A DNA stretch of 41,777 nucleotides from a bacterium EF100-94H03 bin56 (GTDB lineage: Bacteria; Pseudomonadota; Alphaproteobacteria; SP197), in contig MPMV01000037.1 of assembly GCA_002238685.1 (NCBI GenBank), positions 1 through 41,777 on the forward strand. The letters run 5' to 3'. Of the stretch, positions 8,291 through 14,909 are shown piece after piece (position 1 is the stretch's first letter; every line of letters begins with the position of its first letter). A program made the position numbers and the translations under genes. The notes below the pieces were generated by a model. It was not told the DNA's origin, did not search any database, and was given only the letters and a program-made list of their open reading frames with translations.

Positions 8291-9160
8291 ATGACAACCG
8301 ACCGGCCGGACCTCGCCGGGTCACCGCAGGGACGCGACGCCGCATGCCACTGGTTCCGCAGTCTGCGCGACCGCGTCATCGCCGCCTTCGAATCCATCGA
8401 GGATGCGTGCAACGGACCGGGACGCGATCGTCCCCCGGGGCGATTCGAACGTCGTGAATGGACGAGGGATGGAGGCGGTGGCGGAGTGATGGCGATCATG
8501 CGCGGAAGGGTTTTCGAGAAGGTGGGAGTCAACATCTCCACCGTTTGGGGAGATTTCGGCCAGGCGTTCGCCGGGGAAATCCCGGGCACCACACCGGACA
8601 ATCCCGGCTTCTGGGCGACCGGCATTTCATTTGTCGCTCACATGCGCTCGCCGCACGTGCCCGGCGTTCACATGAACACGCGCCACATCACCACCGCAGG
8701 CAGGGCCTGGTTCGGCGGCGGCACCGATCTCAACCCGCCCCTGCCACGAGACGAGGACACGAAGGAGTTTCACGCCGCACTCGCCGTCTGCTGCGATCGC
8801 CACCCGTGTGCCGACTACGCTGCCTTCAGCCGCTGGGCCGATGACTACTTCGCCATCCCCCACCGCGGCCTCAAGCGCGGCGTCGGCGGCATCTTCTACG
8901 ACGACCTTGACGCCGACGAGGCGTCGATGGCCTTCACCCGCGATGTCGGGGAGACATTCCTTGCCATCTATCCGCGCCTCGTTCACCGGCGCATGCACGA
9001 GACGTGGACTGACGCGGAACGCTCACGCCAGCTTCAATGGCGCGGCCACTATGCGGAGTTCAATCTTGTCTACGACCGTGGCACCCGATTCGGACTGATG
9101 ACCGGAGCGAATCCCGAGGCCGTCCTGATGTCCCTGCCACCGGTGGCGACCTGGCCCTGA
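8291..9160 (+). CDS. hemF: Oxygen-dependent coproporphyrinogen III oxidase
   Basis: Oxidative decarboxylation of two propionates of coproporphyrinogen III to vinyls using O2, in heme synthesis. The start at ATG 8291 gives 289 aa, typical of the family. Visible signatures are [19 protein letters not shown], then [51 protein letters not shown] and the C-terminal [19 protein letters not shown] lies 9 bases before the chosen ATG; an upstream ATG at 8258 adds nothing recognisable. Its divergence from petABC places a heme-synthesis gene beside a heme-protein operon and suggests, without proof, shared oxygen or redox control. Presence of the aerobic enzyme fits an aerobic organism. Confidence 0.96.
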   Translation: MTTDRPDLAGSPQGRDAACHWFRSLRDRVIAAFESIEDACNGPGRDRPPGRFERREWTRDGGGGGVMAIMRGRVFEKVGVNISTVWGDFGQAFAGEIPGTTPDNPGFWATGISFVAHMRSPHVPGVHMNTRHITTAGRAWFGGGTDLNPPLPRDEDTKEFHAALAVCCDRHPCADYAAFSRWADDYFAIPHRGLKRGVGGIFYDDLDADEASMAFTRDVGETFLAIYPRLVHRRMHETWTDAERSRQLQWRGHYAEFNLVYDRGTRFGLMTGANPEAVLMSLPPVATWP

Positions 9161-9188
9161 CAAGCCGTCAACCACGGCCATCGGCCGG

Positions 9189-9779
9189 TCATCCATCCTC
9201 GACCAGTCGGGTGAGCTTCGCCACGGCCTCGTCGAACGAAGCCGTCATGGTGATGGCATCGAAGAACGTGCCGTCGCCGTCCATGAGGTAGATGGCGGCC
9301 GTGTGATCCATGGTGTAGTTGCCGTCCTCGAGGTCGATGCGGGCATAGTAGAGCCGGTAGGAGTCCGCCATCTGCCGGAGTTCATCGACAGTGCCGACAA
9401 GTCCGGTGATGCGGTCGGAAAAGTAGCTGACGTACTCCGCCATGCGTTCCGGGGAGTCCCGTTCGGGGTCGACGGTGACGAAGTAGGCGTCGATCAGGTC
9501 CCCCTTGCCTTCCATGGCTTGAAGCCATGACGCCACCTGGACAAGGGTGGTCGGGCAGATATCCGGACAGTAGGTGAAACCGAAGAACACCAGGGACCTG
9601 CGGCCGGTGAGATCGTCTTGGGTCACCCGGGTGCCGTCATGCGCCAGCATGGAAAACGGCCCGCCGATCGCGACCTCCACGTCCTCCACCTGGCGCCTGT
9701 GGAGTTCCATGGCGCCGATGACCGTCGCCACGACAAGAAGGCCGGCCAGAATGCCCCGGACCAGGTGACGTCTCTTCAT
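9189..9779 (-). CDS. SCO1/SenC/PrrC-family copper protein
   Basis: A membrane-anchored thioredoxin-fold copper carrier or thiol reductase, normally needed to build the CuA site of cytochrome c oxidase. The 196-aa protein has an N-terminal membrane segment (about 7-24), the copper-binding CPDICP at C71/C75 within FFGFTYCPDICPTTL, the TVDPERDSPE segment and the third ligand H159 in MDHTAAIYLMD. It is complete relative to the family. The start overlaps the stop of the PCuAC gene as ATGA, so both copper proteins are translationally coupled and probably serve the same cuproenzyme, likely an aa3- or cbb3-type oxidase not present here. Confidence 0.94.
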   Translation of the reverse strand: MKRRHLVRGILAGLLVVATVIGAMELHRRQVEDVEVAIGGPFSMLAHDGTRVTQDDLTGRRSLVFFGFTYCPDICPTTLVQVASWLQAMEGKGDLIDAYFVTVDPERDSPERMAEYVSYFSDRITGLVGTVDELRQMADSYRLYYARIDLEDGNYTMDHTAAIYLMDGDGTFFDAITMTASFDEAVAKLTRLVEDG

Positions 9780-10234
9780 TCTTCCATGCCTGCGGCAGGC
9801 CGTGCCGCCACCGGGAAGACGACATCCACAGCTCCCGCCTCTTCGAACACCAGGGTCGCGGGAATGCGGTCGCCGGCCCGCGGTCTCTCTCCAAGTCCCA
9901 TGATCATGATGTGAAGGCCACCTGGCTCAAGCACGAGAGGAGTTCCGGGACGGATGTCGATACCGTCGTCGATCCGGCGCATGGCAACGATACCGTCGCC
10001 GCCTGACGTGGTGGCGTGAAGTTCGCTCATCACCGCTCCGCCGACGGCCACGGAGACCAGGCGATCGGTGGCGACGCAACGGCAGGTGATGACGCCATAG
10101 GCGGCAGTAACGTGGACACCAGGTGGTGGCTCCGCGACCCAGTGCTGCTCAATGCCGATGACGTGCGAGTCCTCAGCCATGACCCGAGTCATGAGCAGGA
10201 CGAGGGCCAGGGCAAGCTGTCCGGCAACCGTCAC
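9776..10234 (-). CDS. PCuAC-type periplasmic copper chaperone
   Basis: Likely delivers Cu(I) to CuA together with SCO. The best start is the GTG at 10234, overlapping the upstream stop as GTGA, with AGGA about four bases before it; the product is 152 aa with a signal-like hydrophobic N-terminus (4-20). The frame is open further upstream, but that part is the CCA-enzyme coding region. The copper motif of the family is recognisable as H73, M85, H108 and M110 (LHIMIMGL). Two oddities: the residue pair after H73 is Ala-Thr rather than the frequent Glu-Met/Thr-Met, and a CRC pair occurs at 51-53. Confidence is high for the family, moderate for intact copper affinity. Confidence 0.86.
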   Translation of the reverse strand: MTVAGQLALALVLLMTRVMAEDSHVIGIEQHWVAEPPPGVHVTAAYGVITCRCVATDRLVSVAVGGAVMSELHATTSGGDGIVAMRRIDDGIDIRPGTPLVLEPGGLHIMIMGLGERPRAGDRIPATLVFEEAGAVDVVFPVAARPAAGMEE

Positions 10235-11460
10235 GTCGTCCTGCCGGCCGTTGCAGCCAGCCTTTCGAGGCAGGATGTGCGATCCGGCCTGAAATCCTCC
10301 CGGCGCCACCATGCCTCGACATCCCCGAGAATGGCCTTGACCTCGGGTCCGGGGCGGATGCCGGCTGCGAGCACGTCCCGGCCGCGCAACGGAAAGCGCG
10401 GATTCTCCCAACGTGCCACCGTATCGAGCATCGCTCTCCAGCGTGATGCCTTCCAGGCGCGGTCCGCCGCCCAGGCGAGGAGAACGAGGTCGCGGAAGGT
10501 CTGCGCCCCGAGATCATAGAGTGCCTGGCGCTGATCCGGGACCGGCCAGTCCGACTCCAGCGCCAGTGCCGGCGGCGCCAACCGGGCAAGACGACGACGA
10601 ACGGCCTTCGAACAGCGCAGTCTGCGGGCAACGGCAGCGCCTGCTGCCGGGGTCAGGGCGGCGAGCCGACGGACGGGATCGCGGTCATCGATGCCGGTCA
10701 GGGCGCCAAGGGTGGTCAATTCGTTCGCCTCCGGCAGCACGTTCTCCAGAACACCGCTCGAGGCCATGAGATCGAGTGCCGGCAGTGGATGCGGAGCACC
10801 CAGAAGCCCGAAGAGTTCGGACTGGATGCGTTCGGCCGCCAGACGCCCGAGGCACGACCTGGCCGAAGCACAGGCGGCCATGGCCTGCCGGTCCGGCACC
10901 CCGTGGCCGTAGTGGGCCAGAAAGCGGAAATAGCGCAACACCCGCAACCGGTCCTCGGCGATGCGCCCTGCGGCATCTCCAACGAATCTGACACGCCCGT
11001 CGGCGAGGTCCCCGCGCCCGCCGAAGTAGTCGAACAGGTCGCCCGACGGCCTGAGGCTCATCGCGTTGATGGTGAAATCGCGCCGCGCCGCATCCGCTTG
11101 CCAGTCACCGGTAAACGCAACTTCGGCGTGGCGGCCATCGGTCGCCACGTCGACCCTCAGCGTGGTGACCTCGATTCCCCTGCCCTCAACAACCGCTGTC
11201 ACCGTGCCGTGGGACAGACCGGTGGGCACCACCTTGATTCCGCGGTCCTCGAGCAGGCGTGTCACCTCTTCGGGGGTGTCCGGCGTGGCGACATCGATAT
11301 CGGCGATGTCGCGATCCACCAGCAGGTCCCGCACGCATCCGCCAACGAAGCGCACATCCCTTTCCCCGGAGGCCAATGCCTCCACCACGCTGATAACACC
11401 GGGACTTGCGAGGAGCGGCGCCGCATCAATGGTGGCTACGGGATGGTCAGTGCCGGACAT
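10231..11460 (-). CDS. CCA tRNA nucleotidyltransferase / poly(A) polymerase family protein
   Basis: A class II nucleotidyltransferase, 409 aa. The catalytic head shows FVGGCVRDLLV (38-48) and the metal-binding DIADIDVAT with D54 and D56, followed by GTVTAVVEGRGIEVTTLR, then DFTINAMSL and the RIAEDRLRVLRYFRFLAHYG motif. Alphaproteobacterial members of this shape usually repair or add the tRNA 3'-CCA. The tRNA-Gln in this window encodes its CCA, so repair would be the role for that tRNA. A clear poly(A)-polymerase versus CCA-enzyme decision is not possible by eye. It ends with a GTGA overlap into the copper chaperone gene. Confidence 0.92.
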   Translation of the reverse strand: MSGTDHPVATIDAAPLLASPGVISVVEALASGERDVRFVGGCVRDLLVDRDIADIDVATPDTPEEVTRLLEDRGIKVVPTGLSHGTVTAVVEGRGIEVTTLRVDVATDGRHAEVAFTGDWQADAARRDFTINAMSLRPSGDLFDYFGGRGDLADGRVRFVGDAAGRIAEDRLRVLRYFRFLAHYGHGVPDRQAMAACASARSCLGRLAAERIQSELFGLLGAPHPLPALDLMASSGVLENVLPEANELTTLGALTGIDDRDPVRRLAALTPAAGAAVARRLRCSKAVRRRLARLAPPALALESDWPVPDQRQALYDLGAQTFRDLVLLAWAADRAWKASRWRAMLDTVARWENPRFPLRGRDVLAAGIRPGPEVKAILGDVEAWWRREDFRPDRTSCLERLAATAGRTT

Positions 11461-11524
11461 CGCTCACGAACCGCATGCGACATCAACGTGATCACCTGGG
11501 CCAGTGGCCCTGCCGCGCCTTGCG

Positions 11525-11800
11525 TCAGTCGGTGACATAGCCTGGAATCACCTCGCCGTCCTCGAGGCGTGCCGGCACATAGTCTCCGGACGGGTCGGGA
11601 CCGACAAACCCGAAGACCGCGAGGCAGATGATCACGAGACCCAGTGTTCCAAGGACGATGAGCCCCCAGGGCGCCTCACGCCAGCCAGGCAGCGTACCTT
11701 CCTCGAGGCGCCGTGCCTTCTCACGTGCCAGGCGGTACCAGATGATGTAGGAGATGAGAGGTACGGCAATCAGGATCACCGGCAACAGGTAGCGCATCAT
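11525..11800 (-). CDS. DUF6111-like small membrane protein
   Basis: A 91-aa protein with two membrane segments (about 3-22 and 46-66), a basic cytoplasmic loop (REKARRLEEGTLPGWREAPWG) and an acidic, Pro/Gly-rich tail. Size, topology and position between a NUDIX gene and a CCA-type enzyme match a family often labelled DUF6111 in alphaproteobacteria. The ATG overlaps the NUDIX stop as ATGA. No function is known to me. Confidence 0.78.
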   Translation of the reverse strand: MMRYLLPVILIAVPLISYIIWYRLAREKARRLEEGTLPGWREAPWGLIVLGTLGLVIICLAVFGFVGPDPSGDYVPARLEDGEVIPGYVTD

Positions 11801-12384
11801 CTCTCACCCCTCAGCACCTCGACGAGATTGACCACGATCGTCGCTGTCGCACCCCAGATGGTTCGCGAACCGTACTCGAACAGACTGTACCAGCGCCTCT
11901 CGCCGCGCCACACCATGCTGGCTCTCTGATGGTTCCCGGGGTCGAGCAGGAACCCCAGAGGCACCTCGAAGGCATCAACGATCTCGACGCCATCGGGCTG
12001 CAGTGCGACGGGGGGCGTGACGAGCCCGACCAGGGGCGCGATGGAATAGCCCGAACCGGCGCGTTGCGTGTCGAGCCGGCAGAGTACCTGCACCCTGGAA
12101 GAATCGAGCCCGACCTCCTCCCTGGCCTCGCGCAGGGCCGCAGTGGCCTCGTCCTCGCCGGCCTCGATGCGGCCGCCAGGAAAGCTGACTTCGCCTGCAT
12201 GGTGGGCAAGCGTCGGCGAGCGCTGTCCGAATACCACGGTCATGGAGTCTTCCTGGCGATCGACCAGGGGAATGAGAACGGCAGCCGCCCGTCGCACCGG
12301 ACCTTCGGCCCAGGCCGGTTGCGGTGGCTCGATCTCAGCCTGCGGCATCCTGCGGAAGGCGGTGAGCACCTCAACCGGCGTCAT
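11797..12384 (-). CDS. NUDIX hydrolase, CoA pyrophosphatase-like
   Basis: Probably hydrolyses a nucleoside diphosphate derivative such as coenzyme A. With the start at ATG 12384 the protein is 195 aa. It has the CoA-specific preamble VVFGQRSPTLAHHAGEVSFP (50-69), running straight into the Nudix box at 71-93 (GRIEAGEDEATAALREAREE followed by VGL). The frame extends upstream to 12447, but that is the coding end of the DUF1285 gene. The chosen start overlaps that gene by 14 bases, and its ribosome binding site is weak, so coupling to upstream translation is likely. Substrate specificity is inferred from the family motif only. Confidence 0.9.
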   Translation of the reverse strand: MTPVEVLTAFRRMPQAEIEPPQPAWAEGPVRRAAAVLIPLVDRQEDSMTVVFGQRSPTLAHHAGEVSFPGGRIEAGEDEATAALREAREEVGLDSSRVQVLCRLDTQRAGSGYSIAPLVGLVTPPVALQPDGVEIVDAFEVPLGFLLDPGNHQRASMVWRGERRWYSLFEYGSRTIWGATATIVVNLVEVLRGER

Positions 12385-12973
12385 CGGACGTTTCGCCCAG
12401 GACAAAGAAACAGCCGCATGAATCAATCCCCAGCACCTCGCGGCCATCCTGCCATGCGATCCGGCCCCTGTTCACGAGGTCATAGTAGACCGGCCGGGCG
12501 ATCAGTGCCTCGAGCCTGTCGCGAACGAGCACGTAGGGTGACGGTGCCCCCGTTCCGGGATCCGTGACGACCCGTACCGGGTGGTCGACGTCCGCCGTGA
12601 CGTGATCGTCGACATTGGTGCGAAAGTGCACCCTGCACTGCGGACCTTCACCCTCAACGGTCGACTCGACTGCGACGAATGGTGCATCATCCACGCGTAT
12701 GCGGCGCTTCTCCAGCGGAGTCCTGAGGTAGTATTCACCATCATCTTCACATCGCAGGATACCGGCGAACAGCTTCACCAATGCCATTCTGCGAATGGGC
12801 CGGCCTTCATGATACCAGGTGCCGTCGCGGGCAATCCTGATGTCGATGTCCCCGGTCAACAGCTGCCGGACGCGGTTGCCGTCCGCGGCGGTACCGGTGG
12901 CAGCGTCTTCGCGGGTCCATTCTGGGGGCATGTCGGGAGTCCTCGGGATTGCACCCTGATTCAATGTCGCCAT
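12371..12973 (-). CDS. DUF1285 domain-containing protein
   Basis: A 200-aa soluble protein from ATG 12973, with a GGTGG element about 7 bases upstream. Family-typical features are GDIDIRIARDGTWYHEG with RPIRRMALVKLFAGILR, then DGEYYLRTPLEKRRIRVDDA and the closing DSCGCFFVLG. The function of DUF1285 is not established as far as I know. It is the first gene of the minus-strand chain to the NUDIX, DUF6111, CCA-type, PCuAC and SCO genes, and it diverges from the MoxR gene with only 38 bases between start codons, so the two promoters must overlap. Confidence 0.85.
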   Translation of the reverse strand: MATLNQGAIPRTPDMPPEWTREDAATGTAADGNRVRQLLTGDIDIRIARDGTWYHEGRPIRRMALVKLFAGILRCEDDGEYYLRTPLEKRRIRVDDAPFVAVESTVEGEGPQCRVHFRTNVDDHVTADVDHPVRVVTDPGTGAPSPYVLVRDRLEALIARPVYYDLVNRGRIAWQDGREVLGIDSCGCFFVLGETSDDAG

Positions 12974-13011
12974 TCTAGACCACCACACCTTTCCCGGGGA
13001 GAGACAGTGCC

Positions 13012-14007
13012 GTGAACCACGAACCCTGCACCAGTGAGGCAAGGGAACTTGCCACCGAAATCGACCGCACGGGGGCCCGTCTGGCCGATGTGCGGGCGGC
13101 CATCGGCCGTGTCATCTTTGGTCAGGACTCGGTGATCGACCAGTTTCTCATCACGTTGCTCGCCGGCGGGCACGCACTGCTGATCGGTGTCCCCGGCCTT
13201 GGCAAGACCCGGTTGGTCGAGACCATCGGCACGGTGACCGGCCTCGATACCAAGCGCGTCCAGTGCACTCCGGATCTCATGCCCGCCGACATCCTCGGCT
13301 CCGAGGTCCTGGAGGAATCGGAGAGTGGTCTGCGCGAGTTCAGGTTCATTCCCGGGCCCGTGTTCTGCAGCTTCCTGATGGCCGACGAGATCAACCGGGC
13401 CAGCCCGCGCACCCAGTCGGCACTCCTCCAGGCGATGCAGGAACACACCGTGACCGTCGCCGGCACCAGGCGCGACCTGCCGCAGCCCTTCCACGTGTTC
13501 GCCACCCAGAACCCCCTGGAGCTCGAGGGCACCTATCCGCTTCCCGAAGCCCAGCTCGACCGCTTCCTCATGGAAATCGACATCGACTACCCCGGCCGGG
13601 ACGCCGAACGCGAGATGCTGGTGGTGACCACCGGCCTCGACGAGGAGAAACCGGCGGGGGTGCTGAACAGCACCGAGCTGATGGCGGCACAGAGACTGGT
13701 GCGTCGCATCCCGGTGGGCGAGAGCGTCGTCGAGGCGATTCTCGACCTCGTGCGCTCCGGCCGCCCGGATGCATCCGACGGGAGTTCCGGCATTCTCTGG
13801 GGGCCGGGCCCCAGGGCCAGCCAGTCCCTGATGCTGGCAGTGAGAGCCCGGGCCCTGCTCGACCACCGCCTGGCCCCCTCGGTTGACGATGTCCTGGACC
13901 TGGCCGGCCCGGTGCTGCGCCACCGCATGCAGCTTACCTTTGCGGCGCGGGCCGACGGAGTCACGCTCGACGAGGTCATTGAGCGCCTCAAGGCGCCGCT
14001 GGGCTGA
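13012..14007 (+). CDS. MoxR-family AAA+ ATPase
   Basis: A chaperone-like ATPase of the MoxR branch, thought to remodel or load metal and cofactors into partner vWA-domain proteins. The product is 331 aa from a GTG at 13012, preceded by GGGGAGAG about 10 bases away. Walker A is GVPGLGKT (59-66), Walker B FLMADEIN (121-128), and the MoxR-specific FATQNPLELEGTYPLPEAQL with DRF (arginine-finger region) follows. It is the first gene of a four-gene plus-strand cluster (MoxR, DUF58, DUF4159, vWA) with gaps of 15 and 2 bases and then 2 bases, clearly an operon. The partner substrate is unknown. Confidence 0.93.
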   Translation: MNHEPCTSEARELATEIDRTGARLADVRAAIGRVIFGQDSVIDQFLITLLAGGHALLIGVPGLGKTRLVETIGTVTGLDTKRVQCTPDLMPADILGSEVLEESESGLREFRFIPGPVFCSFLMADEINRASPRTQSALLQAMQEHTVTVAGTRRDLPQPFHVFATQNPLELEGTYPLPEAQLDRFLMEIDIDYPGRDAEREMLVVTTGLDEEKPAGVLNSTELMAAQRLVRRIPVGESVVEAILDLVRSGRPDASDGSSGILWGPGPRASQSLMLAVRARALLDHRLAPSVDDVLDLAGPVLRHRMQLTFAARADGVTLDEVIERLKAPLG

Positions 14008-14022
14008 GCGCGGCCGGCCGTC

Positions 14023-14907
14023 ATGAGTGTCGAAACGGTCAGCGGATTTCGCCGGCGCGCCGAACAGCTTGTCGCGCACCTGCCCCCCCTACTTGTCGAG
14101 GCGCGGCAGGTAGCTGCCGTGGTCGCCCAGGGCGTTCACGGCCGGCGCCGCGTCGGTCCCGGCGAGACCTTCTGGCAGTTTCGCCGCTACGCCCAGGGCG
14201 ATGCCGCCACCATGATCGACTGGAGAGCCTCGGCCAGGTCGCCGCGGCTCTATGTCAGGGAGACCGAGTGGGAGGCGGCCGAGAGCGTGTGGCTGTGGGC
14301 TGACACATCGCCGTCGATGCACTTCGCATCCTCCCCGGAGCTTGCCACCAAGCACGAGCGGGCACGGCTCATCGTCATGGCCCTTGCCGTCCTCCTGGTC
14401 CGCGGCGGCGAGAGCATCGCTCTTCTGGGCGTTGACAGACGACCGGGGACGGGCAGCGCCGCGCTGACCCGCATGGCGACCCGCCTTCAACGAGGTGAGG
14501 CCGACAACGCCCCGAGCCTGCCGCCGGCGGCGACCCTGCCATCCCATGCGCGGCTTGTGCTCGTCAGCGACTTTCTTGAACCGGCGCAGCCGGTCGCTGC
14601 CCGGATTCGCCACTTCGCCGGCCAGGGCGTCGCCGGTCACCTTGTGCGAATCGTGGATCCGGCCGAGGAGAGCTTCCCCTATGCCGGCCGGGTTCGGTTC
14701 GACGGCACCGAAAGAGAGGGAACGATTCTGGCCCACCGCAGCGAGGCATTGCGCAACGACTACCGGGAGCGTTTTGTGACCCACACCGAAGCCATCGCCC
14801 TGGCGGCACGCAACGCCGGCTGGAGTGCCACGGTCCACCGGACCAATGGCTCCCCCCATGCGGCCCTGCTGCCGCTCTACATCGATCTGGGCGGCCACGC
14901 GACCTGA
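14023..14907 (+). CDS. DUF58 domain-containing protein (vWA-like)
   Basis: A 294-aa protein, the usual second gene of MoxR operons. The DUF58 signature is clear: GPGETFWQFRRYAQGD (45-60) followed by IDWRASARSPRLYVRE (65-80). The next strand reads LWADTSPSM, giving a MIDAS-like D94-x-S96-x-S98, so a vWA-type metal site may be intact. No membrane segment is evident. It starts 15 bases after the MoxR stop and ends two bases before the DUF4159 start. In related systems MoxR and DUF58 proteins are believed to act as a pair; this is knowledge of the family, not something visible here. Confidence 0.91.
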   Translation: MSVETVSGFRRRAEQLVAHLPPLLVEARQVAAVVAQGVHGRRRVGPGETFWQFRRYAQGDAATMIDWRASARSPRLYVRETEWEAAESVWLWADTSPSMHFASSPELATKHERARLIVMALAVLLVRGGESIALLGVDRRPGTGSAALTRMATRLQRGEADNAPSLPPAATLPSHARLVLVSDFLEPAQPVAARIRHFAGQGVAGHLVRIVDPAEESFPYAGRVRFDGTEREGTILAHRSEALRNDYRERFVTHTEAIALAARNAGWSATVHRTNGSPHAALLPLYIDLGGHAT

Positions 14908-14909
14908 CC

